DNA of 64,000 nucleotides from Anoplolepis gracilipes (GCF_047496725.1 NC_132975.1:3361501-3425500); one strand, 5' to 3'; numbered from the stretch's first letter, positions 48,326-61,844 are shown. The notes: generated by a model not told the origin, from the letters alone. Translations and numbers: made by a program.

Positions 48326-48838
48326 AACACATCGATATATGTATATCCAAAGATCTAACATAAGAAGCTTTAGTAGAATTAAAACAACAATCGTATTTTG
48401 TAAAATATTAAATAATCACACTACGGCAGCGATATATATATATTTATATATATCGCTGCCATATATATGTGTATGTGTGTGTGTGTATATATACCGACGA
48501 TCGTGTTAGCTCCGCGAAAAAAAATTTTATTACTTTTCAAAAGGTGCTTGCGCGCGCGCTAGTACAGGCCAAATAAAAAATATAGAGATATAAATTGGGC
48601 TTTTATCGCTTTTTCTGCTGAATCGAAATTCGTTTTGCGAGTGTCAATTAAACGACGCATGTTTTTCCAATTAAGTTGACAAAAATTTTTTTGATATTAA
48701 ATCTTTTATAAGTATCTTGAAGTATCATGATGTGCAAACTGTCGACATATTTTTTCTTTTGAATTAATACCTATATTGCAATAAGTATCAATATATCGCG
48801 CGAGGAAATAATTATATGTAGTTATACGCGCGCGCGCG

Positions 48839-48950
<112 letters not shown>

Positions 48951-48959
48951 CAAAATATA

Positions 48960-50100
48960 ATTTATACATATGTATAAATAATTCGATCAATCGACTTCAC
49001 AAAAGAGAAAATAAATATATATATATATTTTAATATATAATTTAGAATGTATTATATTTACAAGAACTAGAATTTAACTTAATTTAAAATCATTTTTATT
49101 TTTAAATATATATTATAATTGTATTCAAATCAAATGACGTGCTTTAAAAGTCGAATCCCGTTTGAATAGCTGTATTAATTTTAAAATGTGTATAAAAAAA
49201 TGATAAATAAAACATCTTAAATAGACAGAAATAACGAGAAGGTATACGAGCAAATGGAAATAAATCTACGAATGCTTCACAAAAGTATGCATTCCTCTGT
49301 ACAAGTTAATAGATTACTTACGATCGATAGTTTATGTGATTTTAGAGCGCAGATTTGTATCTAGCTTATCTGGCATTAATAATACTAACAGGAAACCTAC
49401 AATATTACGTTAAATTTTTAACAATTGTAATTTTTTATTAAAAAAAAATTTGTATTATAAAAATCAATGATAGCATCACCTCAATATAATTATAAATAAT
49501 CATTTACAAAAATATACTTTATTCCTTTAATTCATTCGTTTTCAAACTTTCTCAAAATATTATAAAAAAAACACGGTTTGTTTATATGTATGTATTTTCA
49601 GTGTACTACATTGAAAGGTCCAGTTTTGTTTAATCTGCTTGTAATTGCTTTCCAAGTGCTTTATTCGTTCTTATATGGTTACACTAAACACATGAAAGCA
49701 ATTGTATTGCTATGTACACATTCGAAGAAGCTGAATTTAATTTAAGTAGTTTTCCCTGTTTGAGTATTTTATTGGAGGAACATAGGATAACAGAGGTGAG
49801 AATCGGGATGCGTTAAGCTATAAACGATGAAAACGGGCTTTTGCAAACACACTATTTGCTGGAATAGGAAATTGTCACAAAGCGATAAAAATTTATTTGC
49901 AATTTCAACAGCTGTCCATCTGAGCAAGTTCTCCTCGCGACGTGTTGGAATTTCATTGAAAAACACGTGCAATCTATAGAATAATTATATGTATACATAC
50001 ATATGTATACACTTCTCATGAAAATGACGAAATAATGCAGCAGCTTGGAAACTCGGCTAACGGAAAACTGCTCCGACTACATTTAAGAACTTCTGAACCA
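48960..50100. other. Unique AT-rich DNA, no gene seen
   Basis: Short ORFs only, none with recognised motifs. Confidence 0.5.
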
Positions 50101-50112
50101 GTTTTATCCTTA

Positions 50113-50115
<3 letters not shown>

Positions 50116-50167
<52 letters not shown>
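50116..50167. repeat. (TA)n microsatellite
   Basis: TA tract of about 52 bp. The Tyr-Ile-rich ORFs across it on both strands are artefacts. Confidence 0.95.
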
Positions 50168-50171
<4 letters not shown>

Positions 50172-50451
50172 GTATCTCAAGGTATTACTGTCATTACCTT
50201 TAATTTTTAAGAATAGATTCTTTATTATTTTTAACAATAGATGTGTGTCCTTGAAAATGCAATCCAAATTTGAATCTTTTTTGCCATAAAAAGTGTAATA
50301 GTACGTCGCTATTTATATACATTCGCTCTTTTATATTTAACATATGTACAATAAGTGTATTATAAATTTAAAAAATAAATGAATTTGTTAGCTGTATTTT
50401 AGGTACAGATATAGCAATATTCATAACAATATTCAATAGTTTTTCGTATAC

Positions 50452-50690
50452 AGGGTGTCCGAAAAAGTCATATTTCTTCATGAATCTTTTTTTAATATAT
50501 TTTTTTATAAAAATTGAAAGGTTCCTAAAGAGCCGGATTTTGCAATTTGGCTCTTAAAAATTTATAATAAATTGAATTCGAATTCAAGGAGCAACCACAC
50601 CTGATCCGCGGTAACTCGCGGTCAGCAGCACGTTTTAGGAAATTTTATTTCGACCTTTTTAAAAAAAAATCGCTCTTTAGGAACGCGCAA
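50452..50690. mobile_element. ACAGGGTGTCCGAAAAAG element, left end
   Basis: TATACAGGGTGTCCGAAAAAG is a typical insect MITE terminus. Two short inverted blocks, CCTAAAGAGCCGGATTT (50523-) and AAAATCGCTCTTTAGGAAC (about 50665-), lie inside. The right terminus was not found, so the end is approximate. Confidence 0.45.
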
Positions 50691-51430
50691 GTTGATGTTG
50701 TTGATTAAGCTCATCATAATTTTATTGCGATTTTCTCTATAATTTAGCCGTAATATGTAAAGTACAAATCCGTAGTTCGCAGCCGGCCGATAGGAGTGTC
50801 CACAGTACCTCCTGTCGACTTTAGTAGTTTACAATTGACATACATACGAAGAAAAACTGCTGGGATCAACCATAGACGTATAATATATAGACTGCCCTAT
50901 GTCTTCAATTATCAAGACACATCAGAAAGTATAAAGAGAGAGCATACTTTGAGAATCACTATTCTATCTTTTTCTTATTTCCATTATTGTCGGATGAAGC
51001 TATCTTTGTCACACCAACAGTGTAATCCAACCAAAAGCATGCGCTCTCTGTTCAATTTTTGATCTGTTGAGCCGAATGCACAGTCTATTATATTATATGT
51101 CTATAGGATCAACAGGATTAATCTTAAATCTTCTTAGTCAAGAGGATTTAGCTTGACCTAGATGATTTAGGAGTTGACCTTTTCCTCGATACTATCTTAT
51201 GCGAGTGAAAGCGGTCGAAGTTGCTCGTAGTCATCATAAAAGTGGAAAAGCAAGCCTACTCGGGCACACGTAGTAATAATTTATGTCGCCTCCGCGAATA
51301 TAGCAGTCAATAACCGCGCGACCAGACGGTAACATTCAGAAAAGATGGTCGGGGATCGAGGATCGCGTGGTGGCAGTCGGGCAATTGCAGAAAGTAGAGC
51401 GAAAAGAAGATAGTGAGGTATGCATATAAA

Positions 51431-52000
51431 CAGTGTTGCGCTTAGATAATTTAAAATAATCTAGATATAGATAAGATAAAATATATGCGTCTGTATCTGA
51501 GATAAGATAAAGATAAGCTTAATTTAAATATATCTAGATAAAAGATAAATTAGTTGAATGTTTTATCTAGATACTTTTAAGATAATATTCAAAATTACAA
51601 TTTATATAAAAATAATACACTTCAGGAAACTATAAAAATATAAGCATATATTTCAGCTTAATACATTAAAGGTATAGAGTTAAATTACAAATTTTTATTT
51701 TTTAAAAACAATAGTTTTTCGAACATATTGTCAGATAAACGATTTCTTCGAGGTACAAATATCTGTTGCCCGCAACTGAAAAGACGCTCCACTGGCGCGG
51801 ATGATGGTATTGTTGTGTTATATTTTATAGATATATGATATATATAGTGTTATAATATATATGTGTTATATTTTGTAGATGTAATATGATCGAACGCAGA
51901 ATGAAAAAAATGACACTGATTACATTATTTTAGATATTTTATAAAAGATACTACTTTTTTTAATCTGAGATACAAATAAAGATGTCATATACTTTAATTA

Positions 52001-52045
<45 letters not shown>

Positions 52046-52110
52046 AAATAAACAATAAAGACATTTAGATAAAAATCTAGATAATTTTATTTAGATAACG
52101 GAAAACACTG
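51431..52110 (+). mobile_element. hAT-type MITE, CAGTGTTGC family, copy 3 (exact 8-bp TSD)
   Basis: 680 bp, CAGTGTTGCGCTTAGATAAT to AACGGAAAACACTG, flanked by catataaa on both sides (51423-51430 and 52111-52118). A (TA)n expansion at about 52008-52040 is private to this copy. The 250 bp before it are GC-richer unique DNA. Confidence 0.95.
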
Positions 52111-52224
52111 CATATAAAACTCAGGCACGAAAAAAAGAAGCAAAGACCGATACATGATAATTACCCTTGGATTTAATCCTTATCGCTATTATATTTTTAT
52201 ATCTTGGAGAGATATCAGTTTCTC

Positions 52225-52773
52225 ACAAGGAAAGGTATGGAAGAGCCTCCGATTTTAATGCGCTTTGAATATATTGTAGTCTAGGTCAAAATAGGAGATA
52301 TGTATTTTTTTATACGTGCTTTTTCGGCCGTTAAGGGGGTGAAACACCCTCTTGAGAAAAATCGGTTTTTATATTTCTGAGCAAATATACTGTCGAAACT
52401 GTAAGAGATATAAAAAAAAGTTTCCAATAAAAGTCTTATATAGTTTTTAATGTACTTTAAAAACTGCATAATTAAATTTTTCAAAAATTGAAGACGGGGA
52501 GGGTGGATTTCGAAAAATAAGACATTTTCAAAAAATCTGATTATGCAGTTTTAAAGTACATTAAAAATCATAAAATTTTCTTTTTTATATCTCTTACCGT
52601 TTCGACGTTTACTTGGTCAGAAATATAAAAACTGATTTTTTTAAGAGGGTGTGTTTCACCCCTTTAATTGCCCTTTAACCCCGAAAAAGAACGTATCTCT
52701 TATTTTGACCTAGACTACAGCATATCCAAAGCGCATTAAAATCGGAGGGGGACACTTTCATACTTTTCCTTGT
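52225..52773. mobile_element. CACAAGGAAAGG fold-back MITE, complete
   Basis: 549 bp. The two arms (ACAAGGAAAGGTATGGAAG... and complement) are inverted for about 260 bp each, including the GGGGGTGAAACACCCTC block. The centre is a short GGGGAGGGTGG stretch. A one-arm copy lies at 9120-9420. Confidence 0.85.
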
Positions 52774-53453
52774 CAGATGCAAAAAAACGTTGTAGAAACT
52801 TTTTTAATAAGAAAAAGACAGAGTAATATAAAGTGATTTTCTAAATCTTTATCATACAGTTTCATGTTGCAAAGTAATTTTATGAAACACAATGTTTTTC
52901 AGCAAAAAATATAGAATGAACCATGTCACGTGCGGGCGCATAAATGTGTTTTATTATTCTGCACGTGAACAGTCTTTCTATGTCCATGGAGTTATAATTC
53001 TTAAAGTTTTCACAACTTACTTTTGCAATAAACATGTTTATTGTCTAAAAAAGTTTTCCACCGCGCGAAAGAACTAGTTTCAACCATTGCTAAAGGAAAG
53101 GAAAATAAAAAGAAATATCAATCGGAATAGTCGTAATAATATCGAAAACTTATATACATATATTAGAGTTAATAATTAAAGTTAATAATATTAGAGTTAA
53201 TAAAAAAATAGTGAAAATTATATAATAATATTACACATAGAAGCTCATTCTTAATTTGTTTAAAAAGATAAACCCTACTGTAATTTATGAAAAGATTCAT
53301 AGAATTTCATTAAAATTATGTATTTTATCGTTTCTGTAGTATTTTAAAAGTTTTCATGTGTGAGATGATTTACTAAATTTCATTACTACTAGCATTCTCC
53401 TATTATCACGCTTGATCTTTTCAAATCTAATTTATCTATAACGATAGAGTAAG

Positions 53454-54123
53454 TAGGGAATTTGCATTAAAAAAGAAATACATTTTTTTATATATGTAAT
53501 TTACATATATATTATTATAAATTTATTTATAAGAAAATTTTTAATTTTAATCAATAGAAAGGTATTAAAAAATTAAATTAAAACTTAATAAAATTTAAAT
53601 TGTGAGAAAACGATTTTGATTGGTTGGAGTGCGTGACGTCACAGTGCAATAGTTTCAAACGTTTGTTTTCTGTATTCTGTATTACGATATTCGATCATTC
53701 CTGATCTCGAGATACAAAGAAAAACAATTTATTGGGTGTTTTAATTGTTGTACTTTTACATAGAGGTAGAAAACAGGTTTTGTATGTGTTACCTTTGCCC
53801 ATTTTCACAATAACTGGATATTTTAATAAATAAAAATAGTGTATTGTTATTGTATATATTGGTTAAGTTTGAGGAGGCGCTATTTCACGCTATTTAGCGC
53901 TATTAGCGTCTTCCTGAATGCAGATATTGCACTGTGACGTCACATCGCGTTCGGGAGGACTCGGTCGTTTTCGGATCGTATTCGACAATTTCAAATAATG
54001 TAATTTTTATTATTGATTTTCTCCTTTAATTTGCATTAAAAAAATACGAAAAAAATAATTACATTTAAAACTATATATAAATTATAAAATGCAATTGTTT
54101 TTCAAAATCATGCAAACTCCCTA
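53454..54123. mobile_element. MITE-like element with TAGGGAATTTGCAT ends and two CRE palindromes
   Basis: 670 bp between TAGGGAATTTGCATTAAAAA and TTTCAAAATCATGCAAACTCCCTA, terminal inverted repeats with few mismatches. An inner inverted pair places GTGACGTCACAGTGCAATA at 53633 and its complement ending at 53943; both contain the perfect palindrome GTGACGTCAC, a CRE/CREB-type site. No ORF. Confidence 0.6.
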
Positions 54124-54124
54124 T

Positions 54125-56205
54125 TGATATAATAATATTTTCCCTTAAACATATTCTTTATTTAAAAATAAAATGTTTTATAATTAAATGTTTAAATAAT
54201 TAAAGAGATTTTTTAGATAAATAAAGAAAATTGTGGTAAAGAAAAATTTATAGACAAACTGTATCGTGACATAACACATCTTAATAAATCATAATGGAAA
54301 AAGTTAGGTAAGTCAAGTACTCTCTTTCTTCGTAGAGTTACATGCCGCTTGTGAAATCGATTCTCCGTCGATTTTCCGCGCGCACATCCGCTTTGAACAA
54401 CTCGAGGCTTCTTCGCAGAAAGTGCTTGAAATTTTCTGATGGAGCCCATTCGAGACATCGCGTGCCCGTGCGCAAGCACAATATTGAGTTTCAAGTCTCC
54501 CTTTATGCTCCCACATTGTTCCCGCAAACGAGACGTTTGCTGAGAGCCTTTGTCCTTCGCAGCAAACTTCGATATTTCGGAAAATCAAAGTAGTATCCGA
54601 TTTGTCAGTTTTTGAAAACTCGTAAATTGAATCTAACTTTGATATTCGCAATATCGAAAAGAAATGTAGCTAAACCGTACAAAAGAATTTATTATTCAGC
54701 CGAATTGTTCCGCGGAGTTAGATAAAATGCACCCAAACGAAAAGATAAATAACAGTGTGTTGCTTATTTCACATATGCATGTGCGTATGTTTGTATATTT
54801 TCGTATCGTTAAAAAAAAATCGCGTTTATACTCTAAATTTCTTTAATTCTTTTATTATATTTTTTTATTAGTCGTATATTATACTCGTTAGAGTTATCAG
54901 CGTTTTTATTTATCCAATGTAATCCAATTATTAAGCTTGTTAAATAAAAAAGCGAGATATAGTAAAGAGAATTACACGTTTGTTCGAATTTTTTATAATT
55001 ATTATTAGAATCAAAATAAAACTTGCTCTCTAAATATTACATATCGATAATCGAAAAAAATAAAGTGCAAGTTATTGAAAACTGAAAACCACTCTCGGAT
55101 TTTTTTTTATTAATTTTTTTATTATTATGTAATCCTTGAAATGGATATTATTAAGATGTAATTTAATTCTTGTACTGAAGCGAGAATCATCGTTCCGATC
55201 TAAGATCGAAACCATTTCATATTCTATAAGTAATTCATATTCTTAAATAAAACTTTGTACTTTTAAAATCTTCATTGATTTTTTTAATAACAATTTTTGT
55301 ATTTGTATAAGCGTGATAATGTAATGCAATACATTGTACTGTAAGTATAATATATCGATTACAATATTCAAATATTTGCATCATAAATATATTATTTTAA
55401 TCTATATTATAAATTAAATGTCTTTCGTTAAAACTACTAAATTATTGCAATGTATATTTTGTAAATATAAGTTTTTTTTCTTCTCGTCTACGTATATTTT
55501 ATACGCACCATCCGCAGCTAGACATGGAGTTTCTCATTTTAAACTGTATAATATAATTTCCAGTTTGCAATATTGTTTTACTATATCGTTACAAACCATA
55601 AAAGCACTTCATAAAACGTAGCACAAAGCTTTTATCAATCATATTTCATTAAGAATTTTATAGTACACACACATAGTCTTTATAATAATATAGTAAACGT
55701 TACGCAGTGTAACACGGTTCAATTTTCAAATGAACACTTCATATTCTTTCACCCCTCAGCCTATATTCCGTTATAAACTTTCGCCGATTTAATTTACGCG
55801 TTAAATCTCGGCCGTTCGATCGCGCGTCAGCGGGTTTCATCAAATACATAATTGAAAGAGTTTGATTGTCCTTGAATACATTCTGCAGGTAGGCAAATCA
55901 TTGATTATAAGTGAAATGTCGAACGGTCTTGTGAAGGACATCATATATCTCTTCGAGACAATCAATGTACATTGTCAATAAATACCTATATCGACATTCT
56001 ATCAAAACAATTATTGCATTTGTGAAAATATTTGTCACTCGCGTCGAATATTTGAAGGAAACAAATGGCTGAAACGATATGTTATATGTCATGCAGAAAA
56101 GAGAATGAAAAATGTGATTGTGCATATAAGTTTGAACAAGAATATGGAGTGAGAAAATTGAAGGTTTCTGTTCTGAAAAAAAGCCATTGCACGCGCATGT
56201 TTATT
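54125..56205. other. Unique region with a GC-richer island at 54330-54660
   Basis: The island has overlapping ORFs on both strands (83 residues plus, 112 and 104 residues minus), none with recognised domains or good splice context. It may be a regulatory island or part of a transcript. The rest is AT-rich, with a second CG-rich patch at about 55785-55840. Confidence 0.35.
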
Positions 56206-56210
56206 TCTTA

Positions 56211-56997
56211 CTAGCTTTTCGTCCCGCGCTTCGCGCGGGCCTCAAAGCCTTTGCCCAATACTGACCTCGTTATTATTAGTTCTCACACAATTTATAATTC
56301 TTCAATTTCCAAAACCTCTCTATATAATATTTTTCGTAAAAAATTTTAGATTTTACTTAATAAGATATCCTTGATAGCTTATTTGTTCAATCTATTTATA
56401 CATATATATTTTTTAATTATAGAAGGTTATGTTTTCGCGAAAAAAATGTTTAAATGGCAGAGAAATCTGGAAAAACATTTTTTTCGCGAAAACATAACTT
56501 TCTATAATTAAAAAAAAATGTGATTTCTCAATGTTTCAAAACATTTTGAACACATTGGCAGAGAAATCTGGCAAAACATTTTTTTTCGCGAAAACATAAC
56601 CTCCTATAATTTAAAATCTAAAAAATTATTAAAAAATATGATTTCTCAATGTTTCGAAACATTTTGAACACATTGGCAGAGAAATCTGGAAAAACATTTT
56701 TTTCGAAAACAACCTCCTATAATTAAAAAAAAATTTTTTAATTTAAAAAATGTGATTTCTTAATGTTTCGAAACATTTTGAACACATTGGCAAACAAATC
56801 TGGAAAAACATTTTTTTTTCGCGAAAACAACCTCCTATAATTAAAAAAAAATTTTTTTTAATTTTCAAATTTAAAAAAAACCACATAGCAGCCATCCCAG
56901 AGTAATGTGCAACATTTTGGTACCAATTTTGTAGAAATCGGTCCACAAATGTGGAAGTAGTTCGCGGTCAGACAGACAGACACACAAACGGACGATA

Positions 56998-57000
<3 letters not shown>
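56211..57000 (+). mobile_element. Retroposon-like element (TACTAGCTTTTCGTCCCGCG ... GACAGACAGACAC)
   Basis: Opens TACTAGCTTTTCGTCCCGCG with a GCGCTTCGCGCGGG hairpin and closes with GCGGTCAGACAGACAGACAC, then ACAAACGGACG and (TA)n. That pair of ends is very common in insect genomes and resembles RTE-type 3' tails, though I cannot assign it firmly. The centre holds a minisatellite (see below). No reverse transcriptase. Confidence 0.5.
56453..56870 (+). repeat. Minisatellite, four units of about 100-120 bp
   Basis: Each unit starts TGGCAGAGAAATCTGGAAAA, continues TTTTTTTCGCGAAAACATAAC and ends GTTTCGAAACATTTTGAACA. Units differ mainly in poly-A/T length. Both CGCGAAAA and TTTCGAAA are short self-complementary stretches. 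Confidence 0.85.

Positions 57001-57056
<56 letters not shown>
57000..57056. repeat. (TA)n microsatellite
   Basis: TA tract of about 55 bp terminating the retroposon-like element. Confidence 0.95.
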
Positions 57057-57057
<1 letters not shown>

Positions 57058-57086
57058 TATGTTATATAATAATATGATAAAATTCC

Positions 57087-57913
57087 TGTTTAGAGGAGGA
57101 TGCTCCAATGACCTTGACCTTGACATATGTTGTCAAAGTCATTATCTTGAGTAACCTTCAAAAGATTTTAGCTGTCGCTCGTTATTTGTTAAAAGGTTAT
57201 AAACAAAAAAAAGTTTCATAAATAGAACATAATTTTTTCACATCATGTATATTTAATCAAGCTTTTAATAGATCTATTTATTTAAATGTGATACATTGAA
57301 TGCGTGAGCGAGGAGGCTTCGCCCTAACCAACCTAGTTTACAAAGCAAAACTAACCCGACCTAACTAAACTAACCTAACCTAATCCTAACCTAGGTTACA
57401 AAGCAAAATCTATATCGTGCCTTAGACACAGGTTGGGTTGAGTTAGTTTTTCTTGGGGAGTGCGGTGCAGGAAGAGGGGCTCCGCCCACGCATTCAATGT
57501 ATGTTTAAATAAATAGATCCACGAATGATTTTCTTCTCACACAAAAAATTCCATAAAGAATCAAAATTGTGTGTCATATTAAGAATTTCGTGTAAACGCA
57601 TGTTAAAACGTCAGAAAGTCGATAATCACACTCTTTGATTCATACCATATTTGACCGCAGAAATCAAAATACAATAGCGAGCTTTACTGTACGTTAGACG
57701 TTAGATATATATTATATTTCTGTATAGCAGATCATATATTTACTTCTCAAATGTACACGGTATCGAGAAACTATAATCTTTTGAAACTTTTTTTTGGGTT
57801 TCTAACTTTTTAACAAATAACGAGCGATGGCTAAAACCTTTTGAGGGTTATTCAGGGTGACGATCTTGATAACATATGTCAAGGTTAAGCTCATTGGAGC
57901 ATCCTAAGAGAAG
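57087..57913. mobile_element. 827-bp fold-back element with CCTAACC-rich arm
   Basis: The arms (GAGGATGCTCCAATGACCTT and complement) are inverted, with a second matching pair at TTATTTGTTAAAAGGTTATA and TAACTTTTTAACAAATAAC. Between 57325 and 57440 there is a string of CCTAACC/CTAACCTAACC words. Related one-arm copies lie at 8285 and 9480. No ORF. Confidence 0.7.
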
Positions 57914-57914
57914 T

Positions 57915-58604
57915 TTTACCAATAATATTAAATAAAAGAAAAAAGATGTATAAAGAAAGAAAGAAATATTTCCAATTTTCTCTCTCAATTTTGATCTGGG
58001 TATATCTGAACAGACACATTTTGTGAGTTAAATATGGTAGACGAGTATTATTAATGTAAAGTTGTGTTACGTAATATCGCTAAAATCTCTTAATAGGTAT
58101 TACATTCTATATTTCATGATTTAAACATTTCAATCTCCACGAAAGCTCTCTCAGTTTAATGGCTCGAGCTAGTTGAAATGGTCTTTAATTATTGCGTATC
58201 ATCAGGCACTAAACGTGTCCACATAAAATCGTTAAAATACCTTGGGACTGTGATAATGTTCTGTTTCCGCGAGAAGTATCATAATTAATGAAAATCCATT
58301 ATAAAAGCACATTATATCATGCGAAAAAAAAAGCTAAAAGTAAATAAATTTAAGCTTTTCCAGTATTTACATTTATTTTAAATATTTTATTTTTAACATT
58401 TAATAATATAAGCTTAACAGAAATGAATAAGGGCATTATTTTAATAAGCAAATTTTTTTCAAAACCTAGAAAGTACGAAACAATTCTGAATTTTATCGTT
58501 AATTTTCTATTTGCCTTTCCAAACGCACGTTTGTTAAGCTTCATCACGTGACGTTAGTATTAAGCTCTTTTAAATATTTTTAGGACATACCAGGGCTGAA
58601 AGCG
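57915..58604. other. Unique AT-rich DNA, no gene seen
   Basis: No convincing coding or structural signal. Confidence 0.5.
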
Positions 58605-58608
58605 TTAA

Positions 58609-59239
58609 TCTTTTGAGTCACAGGGGGTCACCCAGAGACCCACCTTATTTTCCGTAGCTTTTTATTGTCTTAACTACTTTTTTATCAACAAATATCGGAT
58701 TTTTTGTTGCTACAGAGTCTCTAGAACATCAATAAGTGTAAAAAAAATATGAACAGTCATTAATTGTTAATTGCAAAAATACCATATACAAACAAACAGT
58801 CAAAATTAGTATTTTTTTACGAAAAAATGCATTTTCTACTAATCTATTATGACAATAAATACGGCAATTTTTTTATAATCTTAGTACACTATAAAGTATT
58901 TTTCAGAATTTTTTTACAATTTTCCACCGTGTTGTATTTGTTAAAACCCCCCTTTTTTGATAAAAAAATATATAAAAAACAATATTTTCTGTTCTAAATT
59001 AAAAGTAACAATCGTATTTTTTTTTTAATTTTTTCTCTGAAGTTTTTTTAGATTGCAGAATCTGAATCTAAAGGAAAAAAAATTTAATTTCCAAAATTTA
59101 ATATAGGGATCCAATATGGCGGAAGTAAAATTTTGAAAATTTCGTCTGCCATATTGGATCCGCCATCTTGAATTTTGAAACTCTGACAACGGATTCGTAA
59201 TCAGCGATCCGAAAAATCCAAATTTTATAAAATACTGAC
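58609..59239. mobile_element. CCTTTGAGTCACAGCGGGTC element, copy 2, truncated
   Basis: Starts after TTAA (58605-58608) with TCTTTTGAGTCACAGGGGGT and is collinear with copy 1 up to AAAATACTGACAA, where a MITE family 1 fragment begins. Differs from copy 1 by an inverted CAATATGGCGGAAGTAAAAT block around 59113. Confidence 0.8.
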
Positions 59240-59806
59240 AAAAAAAACGTTTAAGAAACTGTTAAAATATGGTTTTTGTCCTTTATTTGTGAAAAAGTTG
59301 TTTATTCTCAAATTCAATAAAATAATGCATATAAACCCATCTATTTTCATCATATTCTGAATCTCTTGTCGAGATTACATCAGAAGTCAAACTGACAAAA
59401 AAGACAATTTAAATTATACTTTTAGTACCTGTTCTTTTAGGCTTTATATACATGTTATGAAAACTTGAATACGAGTTATAGTTAAGTCTCAACACGCCAC
59501 GTAGCGGCAAACAAAGGAACACGTATATTATAAAATAGATCTTTTTTGTCTTGTCGAAAAGATGATCAAAAAGACATCTTTTCGTCGATTAAAATTAATT
59601 GTGATTTTTAGAAGACATCTTTTAGACATCTTTCAAAAGATGACTTTTTTTGTAGGTAGAAAGATATTCTTTTAGACATCTTTTAGGCTTGTCAGAAAGA
59701 TAACTTAAAAAAGACATCTTTTCGTCATCTTTTAATTTTCTGTGCTATCTGGGGATCGTCTTAATAAGTACAGTCTTAATAATGTGTATATATATATATA
59801 TACGTG

Positions 59807-59868
<62 letters not shown>

Positions 59869-60050
59869 ACATATATAATTTTGAATTAAAAAATTAATTT
59901 TTATTCTATTTATAGAAACGTAAAAAATACGTTTCTTAAACCATGATTTTAAAAATGTTTCTGTTGAAACGTTTCTTATTGGTGCTTGACGGTTAAAAAA
60001 TATCGAATACGTTTAGAAAACGTTTATAAAGCGAACATGTGCTACCTGGG
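59240..60050 (+). mobile_element. MITE family 1, copy 8, 5'-truncated
   Basis: Begins internally at AAAAAACGTTTAAGAAACTG and runs to the terminus GTGCTACCTGGG. It carries a long (TA)n and (TG)n tract at 59786-59868. Its junction with the TTAA element at 59240 lacks both termini, so a deletion joined two elements. Confidence 0.85.
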
Positions 60051-61520
60051 AAATAAGTGAGCTCTACGGATTATGACATTCCGTCATAATCACGAAAATC
60101 GCGACAAATACCTAATATTCACGCCGACATCGATTCATCGCCCCTAAAGATTACCCCTTTTAATAGTGACGTGATCGCACCGGGATCGTTTCATATCCCT
60201 GTTACTTGTTACGGTCGTTTTATATCGCCATAAATTATACGAGTTGAATGTAACGAGTTCGCTAGCCTGTGCGAGGTTTCACGACCTCGCCAAAAGGAAA
60301 CCGAGAGATCGATGATTGACTGTTGCCATTATTGTACGGCGATATAACCCGAATGAGAATCGTCGACTCTCTCGCCTCTATCGCAACTTTCTCAATAAAT
60401 CCGCATTTTCTGCCCTCTACATATATAACACATTCGCACGCACTCGAAACGCATGGCACGCAACTGGGAATGAATAAATACCGAAAATTATATATATACT
60501 GATTTCGCATTAATCGACGCAGCCGTAAACAACATCGATCCCGAGAATAAATATATAATAATTAATATCTATCTATGTATACGTATGTGTATGTGTATGT
60601 GTGTGTGCAGAGAGTACATTTTTCAGTTGATAAATCTGTGTACTTCATAAAGGGCCCAGTAGATATAAACAAATATTAATAAACCATTGAAAATCATATA
60701 TATCAGAATAAAACAAATTTGCTTTAATTCAATAAATAAATTTTTCTCTCAATTTGCCGCTTATTTTGCTTTACACATCGTTATTGGATCTCGACATTTC
60801 AATTTTCTCGCAATTTTGGCTTTTAAAGCTCTCCAGTGACCTTTCTATTTATCGCACACAGAACGCCAGGTCATCTTTTATAGGAGCAGGTATTCGAGGT
60901 CGAATAAAACAGCGATTATATTTACAACGTCATCGTTATTATTAGTATAAAAAAATTTCAAGGAATGTAGTTATTCATTGATGTAAGAATTTATCCGGAA
61001 TCCGTTATTTTAAAAAGTCTAACACTAATCGAAATATTAATATTAATATTTAAAAAATTCTAATTATCTAATATATAATTTTTAATTTCTTATTTTCTCT
61101 TATGGTTATATCCTCTCTTTTAACTTAATTAACAAAAGCGCCACTAATTAAAGCAGTGAGTTACACTAAAGATTAATGTATATTTCATTGATCTTTAATT
61201 AAAACACTTACATTTTACCACTCTGTTTTATATTTCACAGATTATGTTAGATTTCACGGAAAATCAGTCACTACTAATTGATTCTTCTTATAGTAAGATT
61301 TTATTATTTGCTATATTCAATTATAATTGAAGTTATACAGTTTATTAATGATAATACATTAATTTCATTTAAGAGAATGTTTGTCTAAAGAAACTAAATG
61401 TAATCTTTTAAATATTTTATTATATTTATATATAAGATGTAAATATGTTATATATAATATAAACAAATAAATATGTATATATATATAGATATATATTTAT
61501 TTATTAACACATATATATAA
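60051..61520. other. Unique region, GC-richer at 60060-60540
   Basis: 60060-60540 is markedly less AT-rich, with many CG dinucleotides; no long ORF with recognised features (the 82-residue minus-strand ORF at 60262-60510 has no known motif). Possibly a regulatory region. The remainder is AT-rich with short (TA)n. Confidence 0.35.
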
Positions 61521-61844
61521 CCCGGTAAAAAATTTTTATATAATTTATATAAATAAGACAAAAATGGTCGGATCTAATTATACAAATTTATATACGAAAT
61601 TTGTCCATTTTATATATAATTATATATAGTTATACATAAAATGTTACAAGCATTGTGTATAAGTATGTATAAGCTTACATGTACATAATTCTAATTGCAA
61701 CTATCAATCCATTTATATAGAAATATACGTAACGTTTTATACGGTGTCATCTATAATTATACATATTTTTACGCAATTGTGTAGAATACTGTATAATTAT
61801 ATTCAATTCTTCATAACTATACATAAGAGAAATTTTTTATCGGG
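61521..61844. mobile_element. CCCGGTAAAAAATTT MITE, copy 2
   Basis: 324 bp, CCCGGTAAAAAATTTTTAT to GAGAAATTTTTTATCGGG; AT-hairpin body, diverged from copies 1 and 3. Confidence 0.8.

Noticed and set aside
54313..54651. 112-residue minus-strand ORF overlapping an 83-residue plus-strand ORF
   Set aside because: Mutually overlapping frames in a GC-richer island; neither shows a domain, signal peptide or splice-supported boundary.
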